Source: CAVTYH01 sp963738835 | Lineage (GTDB): Bacteria > Planctomycetota > Planctomycetia > Pirellulales > JADZDJ01 | NCBI GenBank assembly: GCA_963738835.1 | Contig: CAVTYH010000002.1 | Coordinates: forward strand, 372,001 to 436,000 | Length of the DNA: 64,000 bases | Direction of reading: 5' to 3' | Shown: in pieces, positions 8,591 through 16,052 of the stretch | Layout: every line of letters starts with the position of its first letter | How positions within the stretch are numbered: the first letter of the stretch is position 1 | Notes under the pieces: generated by a model | The model's database searches: none | What the model saw: the letters and a program-made list of their open reading frames with translations, nothing else | Told to the model about the DNA's origin: nothing | Made by a program: the position numbers and the translations under genes

Positions 8591-9727
8591 GTGTGCAAAC
8601 TCGTTTGGTTAACTCTTGCGGCATTTGCAATGGTTGCCTCGGGCGCCGATGCCGAAGATCCGTCGACAACGCTCTCCAGAACTTCGGCAGATCATCCCGT
8701 AAGCTTTCCCTACCAGGATGGTTGGCTCGGCGGAGACGCAGCGTATTCGGTTCCGCTTGCAGCGACAAAAAGCGTGTGGCTCTTTGGCGATTCGTTCGTA
8801 TTGCGGTCGTCGGATCAGCACGAACCGGTCCCCAACACCCGGCGCGGGGCCAAGATGGTTCGCAACTGCGTCGCAATTTCCACGTTGGATGCAGCCAAAG
8901 GTTGGCAAATCAAATACTGCTGGGGCCACCAAGATCGAGGCGAGCCCGCCTCCTTCTTCGACAGCGGCACAGAAAAATTTTGGTATTGGCCGCTGGATGG
9001 ATTTATGCACCGCGGGACTCTGTACCTGGCGTTATCGATGCTGAAAGACAGGCCGGGCCAGGGAGTGTTCTCGTTCGAAACCATTGGAGTCCGCCTGGTG
9101 AAGATCGCGAACCCACTGGCGCCACCCAGCGAGTGGCAGATCGAATACCTGAAATTCGTCGATGGCGGGTCGGCGTGGCCCGGTAGCGCCATTGTAATCG
9201 ATGGCGATTGCGCCAAATTCTTTACGCTGGACGACGACGAGGCGCGACATCAACAGCGGATGATCTTAACCCGGGTAGCGCTGGCGCAGCTTGCTCGGCC
9301 TGCCGATCACTTGGAGTATCTGGCCCAAGATAAAACGTGGAAACCTGGATTGAACCGCGCCGACGCGCGGGTCGTAATGCCCACCGGCAGCAGCGAAATG
9401 AGCGTGCGCTACCATCCCAGTATTCAGAAGTGGGTAGCCGTCACTGGCGGAGGGTTTCTGTCCGACAAAATCATGGTTCGTACTGCGGCGGCGCTGGAAG
9501 GACCCTGGTCGGATCCCAAAGCCGTCTACGAAATGCCCGAGATGAATCCCAAGATTGCCGGCTTCGACAAAGACACCTGGGGCTACGCGGTCAAAGAGCA
9601 CATGGAGTTTGCCACCGGCAACAAATTGCTGGTGACCTACGCCTGCAACTCATTCAAGTTCGAGAAACTATTGGCGAACATGAACATTTATCGCCCGCAA
9701 GTGGTGTGGATTGAATTGCCAAAGTAG
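8591..9727 (+). CDS. DUF4185-like secreted beta-propeller protein
   Basis: 378 residues from GTG 8591 with AAAAGGA just upstream; the signal peptide MCKLVWLTLAAFAMVASGAD is clear. The features KSVWLFGDSFV near the start, PLDGFMHRGTLYLALSML, WPGSAIVIDGD and the repeated blade-like WSDPKAVYEMPEM fit DUF4185 or glycosyl hydrolase-43-like five-bladed propellers, usually extracellular proteins acting on or binding polysaccharide. The catalytic residues cannot be assigned. No clear operon partner; the tRNA-Leu fragment begins 88 nt downstream. Confidence 0.7.
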   Translation: MCKLVWLTLAAFAMVASGADAEDPSTTLSRTSADHPVSFPYQDGWLGGDAAYSVPLAATKSVWLFGDSFVLRSSDQHEPVPNTRRGAKMVRNCVAISTLDAAKGWQIKYCWGHQDRGEPASFFDSGTEKFWYWPLDGFMHRGTLYLALSMLKDRPGQGVFSFETIGVRLVKIANPLAPPSEWQIEYLKFVDGGSAWPGSAIVIDGDCAKFFTLDDDEARHQQRMILTRVALAQLARPADHLEYLAQDKTWKPGLNRADARVVMPTGSSEMSVRYHPSIQKWVAVTGGGFLSDKIMVRTAAALEGPWSDPKAVYEMPEMNPKIAGFDKDTWGYAVKEHMEFATGNKLLVTYACNSFKFEKLLANMNIYRPQVVWIELPK

Positions 9728-9814
9728 CTGGTAACGACATAAAGCCGTTACGCACATGAATGAATTAGGAACCATGTGCACGGAATTATTCAGGACAGTA
9801 ACGAATACAACGAA

Positions 9815-9868
9815 TACCGGAGGTGGGACTTGAACCCACACAGCCTTGCGGCCACTGGATTTTGAGTC
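9815..9868 (-). repeat. 3' half of tRNA-Leu (54-nt copy)
   Basis: Bases 9815-9868 are identical to 14381-14434, that is the tRNA-Leu(CAA) gene from the anticodon loop through the variable arm, T arm and acceptor 3' strand to the discriminator base. The 5' half is missing. The copy ends at GACTC of the anticodon stem-loop. Same orientation as the intact gene. This is the expected footprint of site-specific recombination in a tRNA gene. Confidence 0.9.
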
Positions 9869-9869
9869 T

Positions 9870-10193
9870 TTACCTACCGCTGTGAATTGGCATGCGGCCT
9901 GTTAACAATGCGGTACGTGTAGGCGTGCATTCTGGCTCGACATTGAAGTTTGTGAGCCGCAATACTTCGGTGGCGAGTTTGTCGATATGCGGCGTCGGCA
10001 TGCCATGGACAGCACCGCCACCATAATAGCCGAGGTCGCCGTAACCGAAGTTGTCCACCATCATGAACACGATGTTGGGCTTATCGGCGGCTTGCGCAGG
10101 TGGGGCCGTAATGAACAGCGCAACGCTTAATGCAGCAAGAATGGCACCGAGTATCATTTTATTATTTCGCCAGACAATACGAATAGTTATCAT
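9870..10193 (-). pseudogene. Arylsulfatase-type protein, N-terminal fragment
   Basis: The probable start ATG 10157 gives a signal peptide (MILGAILAALSVALFITAPP) followed by KPNIVFMMVDNFGYGDLGYY, the sulfatase N-terminal metal-binding motif. The active-site region CTPTRTALLTGR is present: C-T-P-T-R, the formylglycine site (C-x-P-x-R). After MPIHSGR the frame stops at TAA, exactly where the tRNA-Leu fragment begins. A normal sulfatase is 450-550 residues, so at least three quarters is lost. An upstream ATG (10193) overlaps the DUF2252 stop as ATGA. Confidence 0.8.
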
Positions 10194-11617
10194 TCAACCA
10201 CGGCCGGCAAGCGTCGCTTCCGTACAGCCCGAACGAACTCCCGATAGTCATGTTCGTTTTGATCGGCATAAGCTTCCGCGAAGTCGGCAAGCGACTCGTC
10301 AAACCGATCGCCGCCTCCAAGATATTCACTGATTAGTTTTGGGTTGCCACTACGGGCATGAGCCCGCGCCAATACCCAACCACAATACTCGGCGTACACG
10401 CTCATGGTCAGTGAATCGTAAAGTTCAACCATGAGCTTAACCTTCACATCGTGTAACTGGCGGATGTAGAAGTGTCGGCCCCCATGACCGTAAGTCCAGC
10501 CCAGGAACAAATCGCTGGCCGATTGCATTAGCCGTTGTCCAATCACCACACGCTCGCCGTGATTGTCGTACGCAGATTTCCCCAAATACGGCTCCAGAAC
10601 CGACGCGCAAGCTTCCTTAATCTGCAAGAACAGCGGATCCTCCGGGCCGCCCATCATCAGCAGCATTCCACAGCGAGTTCCAACACTTCCCACGCCGACA
10701 ACTTTCATGGCATGGTCGGTTACAACGTATCGATCGAGCAACACCCGGCGTTCGTCAGGCAGCGTTTTGCGGTATCGCTGGAAGGCTTGTTGCAAGTGGT
10801 CGATTAATTCCCGCGCTTCGGCGTGCTTGGGATGATACACCAAGGGATGATTATCCCGAATCTTGGGCTTGCCTTGCTCTGCATCCACTAACTTGTGGAA
10901 ATCGTGCTCCGGACCTCCGTGAGTGGCTTTGCGAATCTCATCTTGAGTCTGTTGACGAAATGTTTTTTCCGGCAGGTGGCCGAGCAGTTCTTCCACGTCG
11001 ATCCGCTCATACCACACATCAATCGATGGCATCTGCGCGAAGCGAGCCATGTTCTCCCGATAACCACGGGCACAGGCCAACGCGGTATCCCGAGCTTGCC
11101 TCTGCTTGAACTCATTATGGTGACTGGCGATGACAAAGCTGGCGGCCAGTCGCTTCATGTCCCATTCCCAGGGTCCCGGCAAGGTTTCGTCAAAATCGTT
11201 CACGTCGAAAACCAAATGCCGTTCCGGCGTGGCGAAGATGCCGAAATTCATCAAGTGGCAATCGCCGCAGACTTGCACTTTTAAGCCGGTGATTGGCGTG
11301 CGCGCCAGGTCAGCCGCCATAATGGCTGCGCCGCCGCGATAAAACGCAAACGGAGACTGCATCATCCGGCCATAACGGATAGGCACCAGGTGCTGGATGC
11401 GATGCGCGCTGGAATCGATGAGGATTTTGATCGGATCGCGGCGATCGGAAGGTGGGCTCCACTCGGCATGACTGGAACGCGGCGTGTGCTGCCGCAGTGT
11501 CTTGCCGTGCACATTTCGGTGATCGATCAAGTGGCGTTTGATTGGCAACGAATGCGATTGCCCAGTCAAAGACGTTTTGCTTTTATTCTCTCGCCGTTTG
11601 GCAGCTGTTTTGTTCAT
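10190..11617 (-). CDS. DUF2252 domain-containing protein
   Basis: 475 residues; full-length for the family. Diagnostic stretches are MQSPFAFYRGGAAIMAADLA, VQVCGDCHLMNFGIFATPER, VFDVNDFDETLPGPWEWDMK and RHFYIRQLHDVK. DUF2252 proteins are related to the kinase-like/aminoglycoside phosphotransferase fold (GDCHLxNFG resembles a catalytic loop and DVNDFDE a metal-binding loop). The cellular role is unknown. It lies in the tRNA-Leu-bounded segment with other small stress-type genes. Confidence 0.85.
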   Translation of the reverse strand: MNKTAAKRRENKSKTSLTGQSHSLPIKRHLIDHRNVHGKTLRQHTPRSSHAEWSPPSDRRDPIKILIDSSAHRIQHLVPIRYGRMMQSPFAFYRGGAAIMAADLARTPITGLKVQVCGDCHLMNFGIFATPERHLVFDVNDFDETLPGPWEWDMKRLAASFVIASHHNEFKQRQARDTALACARGYRENMARFAQMPSIDVWYERIDVEELLGHLPEKTFRQQTQDEIRKATHGGPEHDFHKLVDAEQGKPKIRDNHPLVYHPKHAEARELIDHLQQAFQRYRKTLPDERRVLLDRYVVTDHAMKVVGVGSVGTRCGMLLMMGGPEDPLFLQIKEACASVLEPYLGKSAYDNHGERVVIGQRLMQSASDLFLGWTYGHGGRHFYIRQLHDVKVKLMVELYDSLTMSVYAEYCGWVLARAHARSGNPKLISEYLGGGDRFDESLADFAEAYADQNEHDYREFVRAVRKRRLPAVVE

Positions 11618-11691
11618 GGAGTAACCCTGCGCGATACAAATAAATAGGACCGGTTCTCGTTACCGATATACCGCACCGTGAACCGGCATGT

Positions 11692-12150
11692 TTACAATTT
11701 GGCGTCTTTTACCTCTTCTTGTGAGGCCTTGGGAGCGCCTTTTTTGACAACATCGACGGCGCTATCACAAGCTGCTTTGGTTTTGTATCCCGATCCAGAT
11801 GAGCCGACCACCTGGCCATTGGATGATTTTGCTCGCCACCGGTAGTCGCCCGCCTTGTCTTGATACACTTCATAATTCAGTTTATCGGACCCGTCTTGGA
11901 TGATTTTCACGCCATGCAAACAATCGGCTTTGGCTTTGTAACCTTGACCTCCGGTAGCCAGCACTTTGGGGTCCTTCTCGTCCGTAGTGACCAGTGCCGA
12001 ACGGAAATCTTTCGAAGTATCTTGATAAACCTGGAACTTTAACTGGTCCTTTGAAGTGGATTTAGCTTGCGCTTGCAGCGGCGCAGTACCGACGGAAGAA
12101 AACAATACAAGAACGCCACACAAACCGATGAATTCACGTCGGGTAAACAT
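11692..12150 (-). CDS. DUF1508 (YegP-like) secreted protein
   Basis: 152 residues. The N-terminus FTRREFIGLCGVLVLFSS is a twin-arginine-like signal. Two DUF1508 repeats follow: KFQVYQDTSKDFRSALVTTD with GGQGYKAKADCLHGVKII, and NYEVYQDKAGDYRWRAKSSN with GSGYKTKAACDSAVDVV. The family occurs as tandem repeats in YegP-type small proteins of unknown function. The export signal is unusual for a family mostly seen as cytoplasmic. Confidence 0.85.
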   Translation of the reverse strand: MFTRREFIGLCGVLVLFSSVGTAPLQAQAKSTSKDQLKFQVYQDTSKDFRSALVTTDEKDPKVLATGGQGYKAKADCLHGVKIIQDGSDKLNYEVYQDKAGDYRWRAKSSNGQVVGSSGSGYKTKAACDSAVDVVKKGAPKASQEEVKDAKL

Positions 12151-12910
12151 GCTCTCCTCCTGCGAAGTTGAATTCGCTAATCAATGATTATCAGTCTGCA
12201 TGGTAATGCGTGAAAACTCGCTGGTACGAGTCGTGAAACGTTCGATGCTCTGAATGGCAGTGTTCGAAGTGGTTTATGAACCGATTTTCTAAGTCATCTA
12301 AATCGGCAACCGTGCCTTACTCGCCGTGAACTTCGCGGACAGAAAACTTCCTGCTGCCGGACCGTTCCTATCGTCCAACAAGTGAAGTCGAAGGCTTAAG
12401 AGAAAAGAGTAAGCCCTTATTAGATCAGCGTAGAAGTCATAGTCAATCGGCTGAAAGCAATTTGAAGTTACATTTGGGTTCCATTAGCAGACAGCAACCC
12501 AGGCAAATCGTGTGCCACGCCACCCACCGAACGGATCTAGGGATTTCCCCTCAGAATAAACTTGGGGCATTGCATTGTGCTCTGCCAAAGCATACGGTGA
12601 TTGAGTGCGCACTTCCGCAACCGCCCGGTTCTGATTTCTTTGAATTGCTTACGCAGCACTTTACAATTCTTCCTTCTGTGGACCTGACTGTTCGGAGGAA
12701 CGCTACGGACACTCCAATTCGAGTGTCGGTTTCGTTTCCGTTCGCCCTGCTCGAACTAATTAACGCGTTGACGGACGGCCTTGGTGGCGCTGCGTATTTC
12801 AAGCCGCGGAGGTTTATCGGCTGGCTAGTTGGAAAATACGTTGGCCATTGGGTAGTCTGCAATGGTCGGTGGATGCATTTCATGTCGTCCTTTAATTGAG
12901 GGAGGTTCGC
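12151..12910. other. 760-nt stretch without a recognised gene
   Basis: A plus-strand frame of 145 codons (12462-12899) and a minus-strand frame of 110 codons overlap here. Neither has a domain I recognise, and the former has an odd mix of Cys, His and Pro. A short hypothetical protein on the plus strand is possible but cannot be supported. TTATCAGTCTG occurs both at about 12188 and at 12918. Confidence 0.4.
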
Positions 12911-13133
12911 ATGAATATTATCAGTCTGATTATTTAGTCTCGTGAGTGGAGCAATCGGGGGGAACGGGGGCGGTTAGGCCGGGACGCTCGATATCGCAGC
13001 AATTTTGCAAAACGTCGCTGGCGGTGGCGTGGGAGGAGCCATACTGCTTGCGGTCATCGCAGTTGTTAAACAAGCGCTCGCCAAAAAAAGTCAAAGAAAG
13101 CAGGCTTCACTTTGCATCGCGTCGCGGTCGTAA
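12911..13133 (+). pseudogene. Small glycine-rich membrane protein, degenerate
   Basis: ATG 12911 with GGAGG at 12900-12904 starts MNIISLII, then TAG. One frame over, SLVSGAIGGNGGG, a TAG at 12975, and AGTLDIAAILQNVAGGGVGG and AILLAVIAVVKQALAKKSQR follow. The pattern (MNIISLI, SGAIGGN, then IAGxxGGGxGG) is that of small Gly-rich membrane proteins often encoded beside YeaQ-type genes, here with both a frameshift and a stop. Confidence 0.5.
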
Positions 13134-13247
13134 AAATGTTTGGGCTGTTGTGATTAGCGACCCCGAACCGTCAACGAAGGCGAACAGAGTTTTGTCCGCT
13201 TGCTTGGGCTACTACATCTGCCGCCTGATAGAAAAGGAGCAATTCAC

Positions 13248-13505
13248 ATGGGTATCGTGGCTTGGCTCGTGATGGGACTCATCGCCGGTTTTCTTGCCAG
13301 CCTCCTGGTGAATAAACAGGGCGAAGGGATGTTCATGGACATCATTTTGGGAATTGTTGGTGCCGTGATCGGCGGATTCATCGCACAGTTTGCTGGCTTT
13401 TCCGGCATCACAGGTTTTAACCTGTACAGCATTCTGATCGCCGTCGGTGGTGCTGTGGTAGTGCTCGTAGCGTACCACGCGCTGAGCCGCCGCGGTGCGG
13501 CTTAA
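13248..13505 (+). CDS. GlsB/YeaQ/YmgE family stress response membrane protein
   Basis: 85 residues from ATG 13248, with AAAAGGAG directly upstream; a longer frame from 13200 lacks support. The sequence MGIVAWLVMGLIAGFLASLL is the family hallmark, followed by a Gly-rich second helix (MDIILGIVGAVIGGFIAQF) and a third helix near the C-terminus. These transglycosylase-associated small inner-membrane proteins are tied to envelope or acid stress. It is followed 48 nt later by the YidB-like gene. Confidence 0.9.
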   Translation: MGIVAWLVMGLIAGFLASLLVNKQGEGMFMDIILGIVGAVIGGFIAQFAGFSGITGFNLYSILIAVGGAVVVLVAYHALSRRGAA

Positions 13506-13553
13506 GTTTTGTGTTTTCTACAATTAACCGCTACTTAAAAGGAGAAAAGTATC

Positions 13554-14108
13554 ATGGGACTTTTGCAAGAAATCTCCGGGGCGCTCAGTAATGACAACCT
13601 CAATCGACTGTCGTCCGGGCAAGCGAACTTCGACGATCAAAGTTCGCTCGATCTGCAGTCATTGCAGGAAATGATCAAGAAAATTGATCCGCAGCAGTTG
13701 CAGCAAATCCTCAAACAGAGTGCACAGCAAGTCGCTCCTCAGGAGTACTCCGATCACGTCACGCCTGGAGTCGGCGGCACCAACCCACTTGGGAATTTAG
13801 GTCAGGCAGGGCTGGGCGCCATCGCCGCGGCGCTTTTGAATCACCTCAAGGCAGCGGGTGCGACGAACGATGCATCGCTCAGCAAAGACTTGGGGTTGCA
13901 AACGACTGACCCAAAGAAAATGAATGCCGACGATGTTGCGGCGGTTGCTCGTTACACTCAGCAGAATCAGCCCGAAGCGTTTGGTAAAGCGGCTGCCCAA
14001 ATCGGTCAGCAACAGCCAGCTATACTGCACAGCTTTCTGGGCAAGGCAGTACTAGCTGTCGGCGCGGCCGCTTTGGCGTCGCACTTCATCAAGACCAATC
14101 GCGGTTGA
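13554..14108 (+). CDS. YidB/DUF937-like protein
   Basis: 184 residues; AAAGGAG precedes ATG 13554. The N-terminus MGLLQEISGALS is followed by a Gln-rich helix (DPQQLQQILKQSAQQVAPQE), a Gly-rich linker, and a C-terminal hydrophobic segment (FLGKAVLAVGAAALASHFI). This resembles DUF937/YidB-like proteins but the match is by general appearance, so the family name is tentative. It follows the YeaQ-type gene closely, suggesting one transcript. Confidence 0.6.
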   Translation: MGLLQEISGALSNDNLNRLSSGQANFDDQSSLDLQSLQEMIKKIDPQQLQQILKQSAQQVAPQEYSDHVTPGVGGTNPLGNLGQAGLGAIAAALLNHLKAAGATNDASLSKDLGLQTTDPKKMNADDVAAVARYTQQNQPEAFGKAAAQIGQQQPAILHSFLGKAVLAVGAAALASHFIKTNRG

Positions 14109-14134
14109 TATAGACCGGTATCGCGGGAGCCTTG

Positions 14135-14179
14135 GCCGTGTTCGTTCGCTCTGGCAACACCTCAGTTCACGAACACGGC
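14135..14179 (+). terminator. Stem-loop after the YidB-like gene
   Basis: GCCGTGTTCGT (14135-14145) pairs perfectly with ACGAACACGGC (14169-14179) across a 23-nt loop. It lies 27 nt after the stop codon of the YidB-like gene. There is no T tract, so it may be a Rho-dependent or structural end. Confidence 0.45.
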
Positions 14180-14380
14180 TAGATCCCAAAGCGTAACCCT
14201 AGGTGTCATTCCAGAGGACACTTGGTGCCTTAACTTAGATACGTGTATTGTTTGTTATTTCGATCGCGTTACATATCCAATCCAAGTGCCATGAACTTCC
14301 CAAAATCGTCCCAGTATGCAGGTCAGACTGCATTTCAAAGACAAGGTTGCGAAAACCGTAACTCCTTCTCATATCAAAAG

Positions 14381-14463
14381 TACCGGAGGTGGGACTTGAA
14401 CCCACACAGCCTTGCGGCCACTGGATTTTGAGTCCAGCGCGTCTGCCATTCCGCCACTCCGGC
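14381..14463 (-). tRNA. tRNA-Leu (anticodon CAA)
   Basis: 83 nt. The acceptor strands GCCGGAG and CTCCGGT pair (one G-U). The D region GGCGGAATGGCAGACGC, anticodon stem-loop CTGGA-CTCAAAA-TCCAG with anticodon CAA, a long class II variable arm (GTGGCCGCAAGGCTGT) and the T arm GTGGG-TTCAAGT-CCCAC are all recognisable. CCA is not encoded. A 54-nt 3' half is duplicated at 9815-9868 and a 5' half remnant lies at 18216-18263. Confidence 0.95.
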
Positions 14464-14580
14464 AAAGTGCTGTATTCAAAAAGACTTGCAGCAAATCGTC
14501 AAGGGCTGAAAACGTCGGTTTGTCCTCATTTCACAACCTAATTCTGTTTGTGAGGTGCACCGATACGAAAGCCGTTTTGA

Positions 14581-14906
14581 AAAAAGAGTCCCAAGTCATG
14601 GTACTGTGAAATCGGTCGGAAGCAAATCGGCTGAGTCCTGACAAAGATGCGGCGTTCGATGAATATCATCGGCTCATGGCCAGTGAACATCTGATAACGT
14701 GGCCCACGTCGGTCGAATCGTTGATTGACCAATTCTTGTGGTGGACGAAACAGAATCGAGCGAAAACGATTTACGACTGGTACTTCCACCGCTGCCAAAG
14801 TTTCGTTGACTACATCGGCCCCAAGCTGACGGTTGCGCCTGGAAAAAACCGCGAACAACGAGTTTGCCAGCCGCGTAGTACGAACTGGGAGAAGCTAGCT
14901 AGATAG
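14581..14906 (+). pseudogene. Tyrosine recombinase (integrase), N-terminal remnant
   Basis: Reading KSPKSWYCEIGRKQIG, then after a one-base shift near 14628 LSPDKDAAFDEYHRLMASEH, then SVESLIDQFLWWTKQNRAKT and YDWYFHRCQSFVDYIGPKL. This is the arm-binding plus SAM-like core-binding region of planctomycete phage-type integrases. The frame ends at 14906 and the catalytic domain (R-HxxR-Y) is absent. There is no start codon in the conserved part. It lies 118 nt from the 5' end of tRNA-Leu. Confidence 0.7.
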
Positions 14907-14916
14907 AATTGGTCAG

Positions 14917-16037
14917 GTGATTTATATGAGCCTGGCTACCGCTCGTTTCAGGCGACCGTGGGTGCGTGGCTTAGCAGCCTATGGGGCTAGCGTGTTTGGG
15001 GTTGCAGGGGCGACTTTGTTGACACGCATTGTGCCGCCATTGCACGCGGCACCCACCGATCTTTATTTTGCGGTCATTGTGGTTACCGCGTGGCTGGGCG
15101 GAAAAGGGCCGGCAATTCTGGCGAGCGTTCTTTCAACCTTTGCGGTTGATTTCTTCATCATCCCGCCGGTTTTCTCGATCTTGTTTGATCTTGGCGACAT
15201 TACGCGTTTTGTGATTTTCTTGTTTGTCGCCATTCTAATTTGCTACCTGCAAGACCGCTACCAACAAATTGCGCAGAGACTTCGGGAGGCCAACAACGTT
15301 CTGGAGGAGCGCGTGCAGGAACGGACCGCCGAATTGGCCACCGCCAATCAGGGGCTGCTGAGCGAAATCGCTGAGCGGGAGACGGCGGAAGCGGCTCTCA
15401 TCGAATCGGAGTCCAATTTACGAAAAACCCTCGACGAAAAGGGAATTCTTTTCCGCGAACTCAATCACCGCGTGAAAAATAATCTCCAAATCATTTCCAG
15501 TCTGCTCAGTCTTCAAGGAAGCCAGCTTCAGGACCATAGCTCCCGCGAGCTTTTCAAAGAATGTCAACATCGAGTCCGCGCCATTGCCTTGGCCCACCAA
15601 AGATTGTGCGGCGCGGTCAACCTGGCCAGCATTGATCTGGCGCGTATTTTCGCCAACTGGTTCACGAGTTATTGCGCTCCTATTACGGCGGCCAGGGGAG
15701 AGTGACACCCAGCGTCGTTGTCGATCAAACAGACCTCAGCGTCGATCAACTTGTTCCCTGTGCCTTAATCGTCAACGAATTGGTTTCCAACGCTTTCAAA
15801 TATGCTTTTCCTGCCGGGCAATCAGGCGACGTTCGCGTGGAAATTCACCGACACAACGGGTTTGTCAATCTGACCGTCGCGGACGATGGAATCGATTTTT
15901 CGCCCACTAAAGCGGATGGGCGAAGCGGCGTTGGCTTACAGATTGTACAGGCGTTGGTCGAGCAACTTGCTGGAACACTGCAATGGGCCAACGGGCACGG
16001 AACATCTGCCACAATCACCTTCCCTGCCATGAAGTAA
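14917..16037 (+). CDS. Membrane sensor histidine kinase (HisKA_2 type), reading frame interrupted
   Basis: Residues about 15-110 hold membrane helices like the KdpD-type DUF4118 sensor (YFAVIVVTAWLGGKGPAILA, FFIIPPVFSI). A coiled coil follows, then the HisKA_2 phosphoacceptor region RELNHRVKNNLQIISSLLSL with His in LNHRVKNN. Near 15675 the frame must shift by one to continue ELLRSYYGGQGRV, then the ATPase N box NELVSNAFKYAF, G1 VADDGIDF and G2 GVGLQIV. Such kinases often lack a DNA-binding partner and act with stand-alone receivers. The next gene begins 16 nt later and starts with a receiver domain, a likely partner. Confidence 0.8.
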
Positions 16038-16052
16038 AAGGAGCTTACCCTA

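Noticed and set aside
12462..12899. 145-codon frame in the island
   Set aside because: No recognisable domain or ribosome-binding site; kept only as a possibility in the spacer entry.
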